Position numbers and translations under genes: made by a program. Below the pieces are notes generated by a model that ran no database searches, was not told the origin of the DNA, and saw only the letters and a program-made list of their open reading frames with translations. This document shows, one piece after another, positions 9,621-19,027 of a stretch of DNA of 64,000 bases. This stretch comes from Legionella cherrii (lineage in GTDB: Bacteria > Pseudomonadota > Gammaproteobacteria > Legionellales > Legionellaceae). The number at the start of each line of letters is the position of its first letter. Within the stretch, counting starts at the first letter, position 1. The DNA is taken from contig NZ_LR134173.1 of the NCBI RefSeq assembly GCF_900635815.1, positions 1,091,501-1,155,500 on the forward strand, given 5' to 3'.

Positions 9621-10145
9621 TTATAAATGAGGCTTAATTTGGTCATATACAGAAGCTTCTATCCCAATATGGAAAAAGCCATCGAAAGCATGTAAGGGTA
9701 AGTCCATGACCTGCGCAAAAGTATGATAGATAGAGTTACTATTGATGGTCGCAGATAAAGGAATAGTGAATCCAGCGAAAGGATAATCAAGATCCAAGTC
9801 GTTAATTGCCTTCACAGCGTTTATTGCGCGTAACCAATGGTGCACGCAATCCTCTTTTTGATACACGGTGAAGTAGGCATGAATAGGCAGTGCAAAAGAA
9901 TTTAGTGGTAAACCATATTGATGAGCGAACCGGGCATCATAAGTAAGACCATATGCCCTTAAACTATGATCTCTGCGGTAGCCAATAGGTACAATGCATC
10001 CAGTACTTCGTGACATAGCAAGCCCATGCAATTGGGCGATTACCGTATTTCGCTCCAGATCTCTTAAAATCCAAAAGTCATGCACAAAACGATTAAAATA
10101 AGGGATTGGTAAACGAAACATAGCCGCTTGAATGCAATAGCTCAT
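9621..10145 (-). CDS. Conserved hypothetical protein next to T6SS module (possible cargo or immunity)
   Basis: A 174-residue soluble protein with a good ribosome site (GGGAGA) before ATG 10145. Visible motifs are FNRFVHDFWILRD (~17-29), LHGLAMSRSTG (~39-49), HHWLRAINAVKAINDLDLDYPFAGF (~100-124) and NSNSIYHTFAQVM (~136-148). The HG and NSNS-containing segments recall proteins found beside VgrG/PAAR genes in other proteobacteria, but no catalytic site can be assigned with confidence. It has no signal peptide or membrane segment. Its position, convergent with the PAAR-like gene, makes a T6SS link plausible but unproven. Confidence 0.6.
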   Translation of the reverse strand: MSYCIQAAMFRLPIPYFNRFVHDFWILRDLERNTVIAQLHGLAMSRSTGCIVPIGYRRDHSLRAYGLTYDARFAHQYGLPLNSFALPIHAYFTVYQKEDCVHHWLRAINAVKAINDLDLDYPFAGFTIPLSATINSNSIYHTFAQVMDLPLHAFDGFFHIGIEASVYDQIKPHL

Positions 10146-10269
10146 AAAATCTCCCGTTCAGTCCTGTTCCTGATTGAACTTCCTAATCTCCTTTTTTTCG
10201 TTATCCCTAATACATTGAGTATAGGAGCTATTTCATATTTGGAAACAGTCCTGTTTTGTGAGTTATAAG

Positions 10270-10308
10270 CTTAAGACAGTTTTAAGGATAAATGTGTTAA
10301 AATAATAC
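10270..10308 (+). promoter_or_regulatory. Candidate PmrA box and -10 element upstream of the coiled-coil gene
   Basis: CTTAAG (10270-10275) and TTTAAG (10281-10286) form a direct repeat with 11-bp period, as in PmrA-type response-regulator sites. A TTAAAAT -10-like element begins 10 bp after the second half-site. The layout matches five other candidate boxes in this window. Confidence 0.45.
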
Positions 10309-10334
10309 TATATGATTAATATTCGGTATTTGTA

Positions 10335-11165
10335 ATGGCAAAATCTCTATCCAGTTTATCGGGATTTAATAAAGATGTGCGCTCACGTTTGAAGAACTCA
10401 ATACGTAAGATTCTAAGCCTAGATGAGGAAGATATCAGCTACGATTGTTATAACGCATTTGCTATTTTAAAAAATGCTGTCTGGCAAGCCGAACTTTTTA
10501 CCCAGCGCACCTATACAAAATATTCTGTTTTAGATGTTCTTACCGACGACGACTTATTAAAAGTGATTGCCGAACTTGAAAAATCACTTCCCGAAGTTTC
10601 GGCAAAGATCGAAAGAATGAAGGATGAGGTAAAAGGACTTAAGCTGCTAGAAACGCAAAAGGATGAAATAGAAAAGACGCTGAACGAATGCCGTACAATG
10701 ATTGCTGGTAAGCGAAGAATATTGGATAAGGCACCCATACCTGAGGAACCCGGAGGCTGGAGCATTTTTATTGCCGATAAAAAACCGGGACTATTGAAGA
10801 GTATATTCTTATTTTTTGTACCCCAGACATCAATCGAGGCGGCACAGCACTTGTGTGAGTGTTATGAGGTAGAATCGAGAGTTCGCCAAAGACTAGTTTG
10901 TGAAATCAAAACATTAAGCTCGAATAATGAAATGTTACGGACTGATTTAGATTCAAAACAAAAGCAAATTCAGGGACTAAAAACAACGCAAAAATTTCTT
11001 AAGCAAGCAGAAAAAAACATAAAAATTTTGAAAGATAATTTTAAAGTACTCGAAGAAAATGCTACTAAGCTAGAACTTTCTGCAAAACAAAAGGAGAGGA
11101 CTCAAACTGTAGCGCAGAAACAAAATGAGGAGGACGATGATTTGCTATTTTCCTTGGAAATGTAA
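10335..11165 (+). CDS. Coiled-coil protein, candidate Dot/Icm effector
   Basis: A 276-residue protein without signal peptide. Residues ~75-130 and ~180-265 are strongly heptad-like and rich in K, E, L and Q. Between them is a hydrophobic stretch (GLLKSIFLFFVPQT, ~152-165) that may be a membrane hairpin. The C-terminus (EEDDDLLFSLEM) is acidic, like the E-block seen in many Dot/Icm substrates. A candidate PmrA box lies 50-65 bp upstream. No known catalytic domain is recognised. The ribosome site before ATG 10335 is weak. Confidence 0.65.
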   Translation: MAKSLSSLSGFNKDVRSRLKNSIRKILSLDEEDISYDCYNAFAILKNAVWQAELFTQRTYTKYSVLDVLTDDDLLKVIAELEKSLPEVSAKIERMKDEVKGLKLLETQKDEIEKTLNECRTMIAGKRRILDKAPIPEEPGGWSIFIADKKPGLLKSIFLFFVPQTSIEAAQHLCECYEVESRVRQRLVCEIKTLSSNNEMLRTDLDSKQKQIQGLKTTQKFLKQAEKNIKILKDNFKVLEENATKLELSAKQKERTQTVAQKQNEEDDDLLFSLEM

Positions 11166-11281
11166 CTCATTGGTCAAAAACCAATGAGAACCATGAGATT
11201 AAGCTTGAGACGTTTTCATTGGTCGATTAACTGCAAAAACAGGACGTGCTTTCAGGATAACCGTTTAAACATCCCCATTGA

Positions 11282-14200
11282 TTAACATAAACTATGCCTT
11301 CCCACCAAATCTAAGGATGGAGTATCTCTATGGTGTTGTTTTTTCGTTTTGAAAAGCCCATGAGACTTCAATGATGCGCCCCTCTCAGTATTTTGATTTT
11401 CCTCAGTGCGACCTTCAATTTCTACTCGATGATCAACGGTTAAGCGGTGATGATTTTCTGCGTTGTTATTATCCTCTTCTGGATTGCTCGTAATTTCTCT
11501 ATCCGTTTCGGAATCATTATCAAGCTCTGAAAAGTGACTAAACTCTGAATCGCTATGAGTCCCTGAACTATTATCCAGTTCATGGTCTATTTTTTTCTGG
11601 GTTTTTGTTTTACTTCGCAATTGTTCACGCAAGTATTCAGCCACAGCAGTTTGATTGCTTGCAGCTGCTTTATTAACAGCCATTTTTAATGATTTATTTT
11701 CGGGTGAGTTGATTGAAAGTTCACATAAATAACGAACAATCTCGGGTTTTTTATGTTTTACTGCTAAAATTAATGCCTTCTCAACAGTACGTTGGTTGAG
11801 CGCGCTCATTTCATAAGTACAGATACAGCCAACACTATCCAGTTTCCCCATTTTCACTGCGAGAAGAAATGACTCTCTTATAGCCAGGTTACTTGGAGCA
11901 TGCTGAGGTGAACGACATAATTCAATAAATATCTCTACCTGGTTATTTTTAATTGTCTCCAGCAAAGCTTGATTGACACCGTGCTGGGTCGGCTGATTTG
12001 GGGTAGTCATGGAGCAAAAAAATTGAACGGGTTCTCGTTTTCCTGCTTTTGCTGCGGCTACCAGCCCATGATTTATTGAAGATTGGTTTGGAGGGTTAGT
12101 GGATAAATTACATAAATGACTAATAATGTCCATATGCCCATAGATACTTGCTTGTGCCAGGGCTTCTCCAACTATTGCCGGGGGTAATTGTTTAGGAAAC
12201 TTACAAAGGCTTTGCACCACGGGTAAATTGCCATCTTGGCAGGCTTTTACAAATACGCGCTGAATGGTCTGCGCACGTGGGGCATTGGTTGATAAAAGGC
12301 AAAGTTTTGTCATTGCTTCCAGCTGCATGGTATTTGCTGTGTGGGTAAATGCTTTTTCAATAGCCACAAGTGAAGGGGGATTGTTCTCTGATTGAGCAAT
12401 AAATAGGGCAATATCCCAATGCCCTAGTTCAATTGCTGCCTGAAACAGCTTATTAATCCCTGATTGTTTTGGCATATTATCCACAGAATAATAAAACAAT
12501 TGAATAACACCCAGTTGATCATAGGTAATTGCCGCATTGAGAATGTGCATCAGTTCCGTTGAGGATGGCTCATAATCATAAGTGTTTAAAAGATACTTTA
12601 TAACCTTTGATTGGCCTTGTTCTGCTGCCAGGAAAATTATTCTTTCGAGCTCAGCTGAGCTCAATTGTGTTTTATTGTTTCGACAAAGATGATCTACAAC
12701 GCGCCATTGATTTGCTCTTGCCGCAGTTCTTATTGCTTTACTCAATGCGTTGGAGGCAATTTGATCTTCTAAAAGAGCGATTAAACCCAAATTGCCATGT
12801 TGTGCCGCTTTTATAAAAATTGTTTTGCCTTCATATTCTTTTTCAGCCCAATTAAGCCGTTGTATTGGCTCATCTTCTAAATGTTTAAGAATTTGGTTTC
12901 TGATGAACTCATCATCGATGACGGCAAGAATTTCAATCAAAACGCGTTCGTACTCACTGACTTCATCAGCAACTACTGGCGGTAAAGACAGGGCATCGAT
13001 AAAGGCATTTAAATCAAAATGTTGCCCATGACAAAGGAAGGCGGCTTGAGCTATTTTTGCTTGCAGAGCATATTTGTTATTGAGTTCGAACTTTGCTTGT
13101 GGTTTGATTAAATCCAATACGGTAAGTTTGCGAGTTGCATTAAGCCAGGTATCTTCGATGAGATGATAATTGCGGCTACTAAATGTGGATTCGCGCGTTT
13201 GCGCGATAATGCATGTATTCACATGTTGTTTTATTGCTTCACTTTTTTGGTCAATGATTCGGCCGCAATCTGGGTATTTTCTTAACCGGCATAGTAATTT
13301 TTCGTCTTCCAGCAACATGGGATGGAGCACAAGGTTATCGAGAATTGCCTCAAATACGCGTTGAGTCACAGGATTTTTTTCCTTAGACAACATCGAGAAT
13401 AAGGCCATCAATTGAAAAATGATTTCAGGATCCGACGTATTTCCTACCGTGATTTGTTGAATAAAGCGAGTCACATTTTCTTCATTGATATGCTCTAAAA
13501 GCTTCGGTTTATAAGGTAATAGATAAAATACCGCACCTTCATTATTGGATAAAAGTTGTTGTGCGGTATCGTCACCGATTAAATGAGCTAAGTGTTCTAA
13601 AATTTGAGGGGAATATTCCCGAGCAACAATAGTAATAATGGTCGGTAACTCCTGCGCAATAACTTGAGGTTGATTTAAGGTATGGTTTAATGTGTTTAAC
13701 CATTTTGAATTTTTTTGTTCTTCTGAAGTGATTGCTGCTATAAGAAATTGTTGGCCAAAGAGTTTGTGTAAAGCTAAAAAATTGGTTGGTTTTAAAGAAA
13801 ATTGTAAAGGGTATTCTGTTCGAGGAATATCCTGTAATTCATTCTTGCTCAAAGTTCCGTCGAGTGCATAGTGCTGAAATGCTGGCTCATCGCTACGTGT
13901 TTGTTTCGCTGCTTCCAGGAGGAGCTTGGTTTCCGGAAAGTCATTAAGTAGAGCAAATAAGTGAAAAATTTCATTGTCTTCCGAGTACAAAGTAAATAAA
14001 TGGTATTTAAGAAAGTCATGAAATAAGTAGGTTTGCAGAATTTGTTTCGTAGTGACATTACGCTGTAAAAGCCAGAGTATTAATGCAGCAAACAACTCGG
14101 GTTCGCTGATCCATTCCCGACATAATCCAATGATTCCTAATGGATTTTTTTGATTGGCTAATTGTCCGGTTAAACGCATTAAATGGTTTTCAACTCGTTT

Positions 14201-14683
14201 AATTGCTTCCTTATGCTTTTGTTCATGCAACTCAAGCACAACGCGTTTTTGAATTTCAGGATGATTTTTAAATAAATCTTCATTACCTTGATAAAAAGAA
14301 AGGAGTTTGTTTTTATCTGTCTTCAATAAGGCAAAAAATAATTCATTCCATCGAGCGCCCAGATACGGTATTCCCGGTTGAGATTTAGATAATACATATT
14401 TAAATGTGATTAAAAATAAAGAACTTGCCGAATCTTCAACAAATTTTTGACTGCAAAATTCAAGATAATCCATAAACACTTGGTGTTGTTCTAATTTGTC
14501 TATGAGCTCATCTGTTTTTTGTTTATTTAATTTGGCAATGCGGACCTCAGCCAAAAGTCTTCGGTGTGTTGTTTTTGCTTGGATTTGTTCTGATTCGAGA
14601 AGATCTCTGGAAAGGTAGTTATCGGAAAGATGAAGTGATTCTTCATGGGCATGAAGCCAGTTAAATAGCTCATTAATGATCAT
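11282..14683 (-). CDS. Large ankyrin-like repeat protein, candidate effector
   Basis: A 1133-residue soluble protein. The first ~600 residues are helical with no recognised domain. Residues ~610-1020 contain about ten degenerate ankyrin-like helix pairs with AAxxGxxxxVxxL patterns, for example AAQHGNLGLIALL, ACQDGNLPVVQSLC, ASIYGHMDIISHLC and AVKHKKPEIVRYLC. A long polar, acidic tail (~1030-1133, many D, S, N) follows. Such layouts are common among Legionella effectors that act inside host cells. No signal peptide is present. The start has no clear Shine-Dalgarno; a period-11 TTAA direct repeat lies ~60-80 bp upstream. Host target unknown. Confidence 0.7.
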   Translation of the reverse strand: MIINELFNWLHAHEESLHLSDNYLSRDLLESEQIQAKTTHRRLLAEVRIAKLNKQKTDELIDKLEQHQVFMDYLEFCSQKFVEDSASSLFLITFKYVLSKSQPGIPYLGARWNELFFALLKTDKNKLLSFYQGNEDLFKNHPEIQKRVVLELHEQKHKEAIKRVENHLMRLTGQLANQKNPLGIIGLCREWISEPELFAALILWLLQRNVTTKQILQTYLFHDFLKYHLFTLYSEDNEIFHLFALLNDFPETKLLLEAAKQTRSDEPAFQHYALDGTLSKNELQDIPRTEYPLQFSLKPTNFLALHKLFGQQFLIAAITSEEQKNSKWLNTLNHTLNQPQVIAQELPTIITIVAREYSPQILEHLAHLIGDDTAQQLLSNNEGAVFYLLPYKPKLLEHINEENVTRFIQQITVGNTSDPEIIFQLMALFSMLSKEKNPVTQRVFEAILDNLVLHPMLLEDEKLLCRLRKYPDCGRIIDQKSEAIKQHVNTCIIAQTRESTFSSRNYHLIEDTWLNATRKLTVLDLIKPQAKFELNNKYALQAKIAQAAFLCHGQHFDLNAFIDALSLPPVVADEVSEYERVLIEILAVIDDEFIRNQILKHLEDEPIQRLNWAEKEYEGKTIFIKAAQHGNLGLIALLEDQIASNALSKAIRTAARANQWRVVDHLCRNNKTQLSSAELERIIFLAAEQGQSKVIKYLLNTYDYEPSSTELMHILNAAITYDQLGVIQLFYYSVDNMPKQSGINKLFQAAIELGHWDIALFIAQSENNPPSLVAIEKAFTHTANTMQLEAMTKLCLLSTNAPRAQTIQRVFVKACQDGNLPVVQSLCKFPKQLPPAIVGEALAQASIYGHMDIISHLCNLSTNPPNQSSINHGLVAAAKAGKREPVQFFCSMTTPNQPTQHGVNQALLETIKNNQVEIFIELCRSPQHAPSNLAIRESFLLAVKMGKLDSVGCICTYEMSALNQRTVEKALILAVKHKKPEIVRYLCELSINSPENKSLKMAVNKAAASNQTAVAEYLREQLRSKTKTQKKIDHELDNSSGTHSDSEFSHFSELDNDSETDREITSNPEEDNNNAENHHRLTVDHRVEIEGRTEENQNTERGASLKSHGLFKTKKQHHRDTPSLDLVGRHSLC

Positions 14684-15302
14684 CTTTTGGCTCGAGCGGG
14701 TAAAGTTGGTATAAGATGTACTACAAATGAGCTTCAGTCAAGATATTAAATGGACTTTAAGTTGCTAATTTGGCCTTTGTGTTATGTAAATAGATGCTTT
14801 ATCTAAAATGAATATAAACAGGAATTAACTTGGCCAAAATAAAAGGAGCATTGAGCAAAAATTGTGGTGTTACATATTCTTAAGATGAGTGAAACAACTG
14901 AATCAGATCCTATCTCAGTGGGAATCGCGTGCGTCACTCGTCCGACTGACGGAGGACAGAGATGACATGCGGGATGAGGGCATTCTCAATCGAATATGTT
15001 AAGTAAATTATGGGCTAGTAAATCTAAGGAAAATAAAAAAAATTAAGTCTGATTAATGGGCATAACCAGACTTATATGCAGACTAATACGAGGAGAGTAA
15101 CCACATCCATGTGGTATAGCTTCTTCCATGATGCTATAAATTCCCTGTAAGACATCCACTGTCATTCCTCGTTGATTTAAGCATAACAAACTGTTCTAAA
15201 TTATCATCGCTTTTTTATCTCATATTCGTGTAAGAAATTTCTCAAAGTGAAAGTAGAACAAATCCTTATCAATTTTTAAAATTGGGGGTAAAATATGAGA
15301 AC
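14684..15302. other. Intergenic region without a convincing gene
   Basis: A 619-bp gap. It holds the promoter side of the ankyrin gene, a GC-richer repeat-like patch at ~14920-14985, and an open minus-strand frame at 15043-15195 (about 50 codons, ATG for the last 40) that might be a gene remnant. No RNA gene is recognised. Confidence 0.6.
14745..14761 (-). promoter_or_regulatory. Candidate PmrA-like box upstream of the large ankyrin gene
   Basis: On the minus strand CTTAAA (14761-14756) and TTTAAT (14750-14745) form an 11-bp-period TTAA repeat 62-78 bp before the start codon. No good -10 element lies at the expected 10-bp distance, so this is the weakest of the set. Confidence 0.3.
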
Positions 15303-16208
15303 CTAACTCCATTGCTCAATTGCAGCAAACGGTACAAATACTTTCAGGCTTCCCCAGGAATTACTCCAGAATACATCACCATCCGTTCCGTCGCCATCTG
15401 AGTATCCCCATACCCATAAGTTATACAAACGATCACTCGTTGCTTGAAAATAAAGTGTACTTTGGGCTACGGGAAATAATTCGTCGTCATCTGAGTTTGA
15501 GTGATCTTCAGACCAACCGGTTCCATCACTCCATAGTTGAAAGCGGGGATCTTGTTCAATCCGAACATCATTACCATTAAAATCAAAACTAATGATCCGA
15601 ATTGCAAGATAGCCATCACTATGTGCCGTGGGGCCCAAATTGGACCAATCGTGCCATGCAAAACTGTATTTTATAAAGGGCGAAAAACGGACCCAGGTAC
15701 TCTCAGCAATCGGTCTAAAAAATATCCCCACACCGGAAGCGCCCAATGCGGTACCACCACTAAAAACACTGTAGTCAGCGATAAAGCGACCATCTGCTTT
15801 AGATGCCTCTGCTTGACCTCCTGTATTATCATGAACTAACGAATCAAAGGTCCATTCAAAATCATAAGGAGGAGCGGTCACAATAAGCAATGAGCCACTT
15901 TTTATTTTGGGTTTTATTTTAGGATAGGTTGGTAAAACCAATTTAGTCTTTGAATGCTCCGATATTTTCCGCAATTCCTTAAGACTTTTTTGTGCCTCTT
16001 TATCTTCATAAATGAGTTTCGCTAAAGGGTTAAAAATGGTGGTATAATGCTTTAATTTTTCCGCATTGATAGTCTCACGTAAGTCCATCTTTTTTTTGAA
16101 CTCTTGCTCTATGTAATCCATTCCTTTTAAAGCAATATTTTGTGAAAAAGGTTTGCCATTAATAGCAACAATCCGCTGGCGTGTATCATCATGATTTCTA
16201 TCGTCCAT
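15303..16208 (-). CDS. Hypothetical protein with C-terminal beta-rich domain
   Basis: A 301-residue protein with a strong ribosome site (AAGGAGAG) 5 bp before ATG 16208. The N-terminal ~100 residues are charged and helical (EFKKKMDLRETINAEKLKHY). From ~105 onward it is rich in W, F, G, S and D, with many short strands (SGSLLIVTAPPYDFEWTF, WSDGTGWSEDHSN), suggesting a jelly-roll or carbohydrate-binding-type fold. No signal peptide. No family is recognised with confidence. It sits alone between the ankyrin gene and the arylamine N-acetyltransferase gene. Confidence 0.6.
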   Translation of the reverse strand: MDDRNHDDTRQRIVAINGKPFSQNIALKGMDYIEQEFKKKMDLRETINAEKLKHYTTIFNPLAKLIYEDKEAQKSLKELRKISEHSKTKLVLPTYPKIKPKIKSGSLLIVTAPPYDFEWTFDSLVHDNTGGQAEASKADGRFIADYSVFSGGTALGASGVGIFFRPIAESTWVRFSPFIKYSFAWHDWSNLGPTAHSDGYLAIRIISFDFNGNDVRIEQDPRFQLWSDGTGWSEDHSNSDDDELFPVAQSTLYFQATSDRLYNLWVWGYSDGDGTDGDVFWSNSWGSLKVFVPFAAIEQWS

Positions 16209-16384
16209 GGCTCTCTCCTTGAACTGGTAACTCCTTCCTAGGAGTTAAATTTCCTCCTCTTTTTTGTCATTAAACAACCCTTATTGATTAATATTTTGAC
16301 AATAAGTATAGCATATTTTTAGTGCTTACTGAGTTGAAAACCGATATCACGAAACAGGACATATTCGTTTTTCTGTACTACCCA

Positions 16385-17344
16385 TCATGTAAATTTTAGA
16401 TTTTTTTCCATTTCGGTTTGTTCCAATTTATCAATAGGAAAATTTATGGTCCACGGCTTTATGGGTTGTGGTAAAACGGTTTCTGTACAGTAACTTTCTA
16501 AATCTTCAGCTGAAATATGGTCAATATTGAATTCGTCAACAAGGAGTTGATGTGCCTCTTCAAAATCAGTCACTATTTTTTGAATGGAATCATTTCCTTC
16601 GCTTTTAGAGAATTTCAATTGTTTCGATTGGGCATCCCAAGCTAATGATTTACGGCCATGTTCGGTAATGATCCCAATTACAGTTTTAGAATCGCGTATT
16701 CCAATTGCTAAGGGATAGCGCTCCAGTTTGAGTAAATTCATTGCTGCTTTCTCTTGACTTATAGGGCATAAATTAGTCTGCATTAAGCGAAGCCATCCCT
16801 GTCTTGTCTTTTTCTCGAGCACATAAACGTTATCAATCGAGTGAAACTTGAATTCATCTTCATTTTGAGTAATCGGCTCATTTTTTCCTGTAATCTGTAT
16901 CGGAAATCGAGGCGCGGAAGAACCGAGGCCCGGATCTAAAAGAAATTTTTGTTCATCAATTTGTACCGTTAAAATGAGATGCGTCAGAGGAAGTTGAAGT
17001 ATTTCGGGTGCATTGACCATCGCCCCCATAAGGACGCGCGCGGCACAAAATGAAACGGCATACCCTAGTTGTGATAATGCATCAAATAATAAGGCAGCTG
17101 ATTGAAAACAATATCCACCATGTTCCGCGGTAAGTAAATTCTTGTAGCTAAAAAAAGATAATGAATCTCTATAGACAGGGTGCTGTCGGGAAATTTTCCT
17201 TAATTCAAAATTTGAATAGGGAAAGGTTTGAACATGTGCAAAATAGATGGCGTTTAAATAATTGATTTTCTCCTCACTTGAGGTTTTATCGGCTAAGGGC
17301 ACAATTTTTATTGTATTCAGGTACTGTTTTAAGTTTATTTTCAT
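16385..17344 (-). CDS. Arylamine N-acetyltransferase family protein
   Basis: NAT enzymes transfer acetyl groups from acetyl-CoA to arylamines and hydrazines through a Cys-His-Asp triad. All three are visible: Cys79 in EHGGYCFQ, His122 in PLTHLIL and Asp137 in LLDPGLG. The usual RGG(Y/x)CFE motif is slightly altered (HGGYCFQ). Length 319 is a little above the ~280 norm because of a C-terminal extension (~275-319). Cytoplasmic. No operon partner. Hydrazines are classical NAT substrates, which is curious given the possible hydrazine-forming cluster 40 kb away, but no link is shown. Confidence 0.85.
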   Translation of the reverse strand: MKINLKQYLNTIKIVPLADKTSSEEKINYLNAIYFAHVQTFPYSNFELRKISRQHPVYRDSLSFFSYKNLLTAEHGGYCFQSAALLFDALSQLGYAVSFCAARVLMGAMVNAPEILQLPLTHLILTVQIDEQKFLLDPGLGSSAPRFPIQITGKNEPITQNEDEFKFHSIDNVYVLEKKTRQGWLRLMQTNLCPISQEKAAMNLLKLERYPLAIGIRDSKTVIGIITEHGRKSLAWDAQSKQLKFSKSEGNDSIQKIVTDFEEAHQLLVDEFNIDHISAEDLESYCTETVLPQPIKPWTINFPIDKLEQTEMEKNLKFT

Positions 17345-17519
17345 GGTGAATATTCAACCTATTGTCTCATCATAACGGTACTTAATATTTTGGTTTAATT
17401 CCAGTAGGGTAAAGAAGTACAGCGAAGAAATTTATAACCATCCTTGCATTCTGCGAACATTTTATCCCCTCTCTGTCATCCCCAGTGCAATGAGTGATCT
17501 CCTCATTGTGATAATGTGT

Positions 17520-17620
17520 TACAACATGGAGAGCCATCGCTCTGCTTGGGACGACGGGGGCGGGGAATAAGGGTCGCGTTTAACTTTAAAAATCCCCTCA
17601 CCCGCTTGTAGGAGAAGGGC
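17520..17620. repeat. Intergenic repeat cluster downstream of the LysR gene
   Basis: Contains ATGGAGAGCC and CCATCGCTCTGC (also found, the latter inverted, near 1965-1985), then CCCCTCACCCGCTTGTAGG at 17593-17611, a variant of the CCTCTCCCGCTTGTGGGAGAGG hairpin repeat found at 27483-27504. Non-coding. Confidence 0.45.
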
Positions 17621-17638
17621 AGGAATTGAAGGCATCGC

Positions 17639-18532
17639 TTATCTGCGCTGATGATTCACATGAACTTCACGCACTAAAGCGAGCCATGCTTTCGCAGCTT
17701 CAGAAAGATAGGCGTTTCTGCGCCAGGTCATGGCCATATTCCATTGAAGTTCTTTTTCTTTAAGTAAAAGAGAATGAATTTGGATGTGTTGCCTTTGCAT
17801 CGCAATCATTCGTGGCAAAAACGTAACCCCAAGACCTGCAGAAACCAGTTCTAACATAAAATCAATTTGACTGCTTTGTGCCACTATTTTGGGCTCGAAA
17901 CCTATTTGCTGGCTTGCATCCATTATCATTCGATGTAAAGCAAATCCACTACCGAAAAGAATAAATGGAATCTCTTTCAGCTCAGATAAAGAAACGGAAT
18001 GTTTTGTTGCTAATGGATGGTTTGATGCTAAGAGCGCAACCAGGGGTTCAGAGCGGATCGGTTGACAATCAAACTCTTCAGGAATTGGTAACAAGGTTCC
18101 CGCGAAGTCTATGTCTCCTGCCCGCAAACATTCTGCGAGCTTATCACTTCCATGTTCAATGAGTTCCACCTCAATACCAGGATAAAGCTGGTTATAACGA
18201 GCAAAAAGGGGAGCAAAAAGAGTGCTACTCCCTACAGGGGAAATACCTAGGCGCAATCGTCCTTGCTTTAAGCCACGTATCTCATCAAGTTCTTTCAGAA
18301 GATCATCGCGCTCTGCAATCAGTTTGAGGCCTCGGTGATAAACAATTTCACCCGCTTTCGTAGGTACATTACGTTTCTTAAATCGCTCAATGAGAGGCAA
18401 ACCCAATTCATCTTCAAGCTGTTTAATTGCTTTACTCACTGTTGACTGAGTAGTGAAGAGAAGTTCCGCTGCTTTGGAAAAACTCCCTTGGCGTACAACT
18501 TCGACAAATGTATGAAGCGGTTTAAATTCCAT
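17639..18532 (-). CDS. LysR family transcriptional regulator
   Basis: A 297-residue LysR protein. The N-terminal winged HTH is clear (FVEVVRQGSFSKAAELLFTTQSTVSKAIKQLEDELGLPLIER broken over residues ~7-48) and is followed by a periplasmic-binding-like effector domain (RLRLGISPVGSSTLFAPLF onward). ATG 18532 is chosen over an upstream ATG because the family begins M-E/D-F-x-x-L right before the HTH. It is transcribed divergently from the cidA/lrgB-like pair, the usual arrangement for CidR-type regulators, and probably controls that pair. Confidence 0.9.
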   Translation of the reverse strand: MEFKPLHTFVEVVRQGSFSKAAELLFTTQSTVSKAIKQLEDELGLPLIERFKKRNVPTKAGEIVYHRGLKLIAERDDLLKELDEIRGLKQGRLRLGISPVGSSTLFAPLFARYNQLYPGIEVELIEHGSDKLAECLRAGDIDFAGTLLPIPEEFDCQPIRSEPLVALLASNHPLATKHSVSLSELKEIPFILFGSGFALHRMIMDASQQIGFEPKIVAQSSQIDFMLELVSAGLGVTFLPRMIAMQRQHIQIHSLLLKEKELQWNMAMTWRRNAYLSEAAKAWLALVREVHVNHQRR

Positions 18533-18616
18533 AACTATTCCAAAATAGAATGAATACAAGTCTATAAATTCATTTTATTCATAATAAATAAAGATGTACA
18601 CTTATTTGGGAGAATA
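18533..18616. promoter_or_regulatory. Divergent promoter region between lysR and cidA-like genes
   Basis: An AT-rich 84-bp intergenic region with GAATGAAT and ATTCATTTTATTC as inverted arms and ATTCCAAAATAGAAT matching a T-N11-A LysR box. It probably contains the LysR operator controlling both directions. GGGAG sits just ahead of ATG 18617. Confidence 0.5.
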
Positions 18617-19027
18617 ATGATCATAACGGCTGAATATATGGCATTAAAATGTGTAAAAAAGCCCCTATTTCAAGTTGGACTGGTTTGCCTATTTTGGCTG
18701 GCTAGCGATCTGGTTGTTAAGGTTACCAAACTGCCTGTGCCTGCCGGAATCCTGGGCTTAGGTGTGGTTTTGCTTCTTTTGATGACCAAATGCATGAGAT
18801 TAGACAGTATAAAGCGTGGTACTGAACTCCTCCTTGGGGATATGCTGCTTTTCTTTGTTCCAGCGGTGCTTGCAGTCCTGGAACATCAGGAATTTTTGAG
18901 TGTCCTGGGTCTTAAAATTCTGTTAGTTATTGTGTTAAGTACACTTTTGGTGATGTTAGTTACCGCGGTGGTTGTGGATTGCTGTTATCGTTGGAGAACT
19001 GCTCATGTTCAGTCATCTGCTGGCTAA
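18617..19027 (+). CDS. CidA/LrgA family holin-like membrane protein
   Basis: A 136-residue protein with four predicted hydrophobic segments (~17-33, 40-57, 72-90, 98-120) and the family pattern PVPAGILGLGVVLLLL plus GTELLLGDMLLFFVPAVLAVLEH. CidA/LrgA proteins act with CidB/LrgB in the inner membrane, affecting murein hydrolase export or small-molecule (pyruvate-type) transport. It overlaps the downstream lrgB-like gene by 23 bp, so the two are co-translated. Regulation by the divergent LysR gene is likely. Confidence 0.88.
   Translation: MIITAEYMALKCVKKPLFQVGLVCLFWLASDLVVKVTKLPVPAGILGLGVVLLLLMTKCMRLDSIKRGTELLLGDMLLFFVPAVLAVLEHQEFLSVLGLKILLVIVLSTLLVMLVTAVVVDCCYRWRTAHVQSSAG

Noticed and set aside
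15043..15195. Minus-strand ~50-codon frame in the gap downstream of 15303
   Set aside because: It could be a gene remnant but has no start with a ribosome site beyond an overlapping GAGGA; too short to call.
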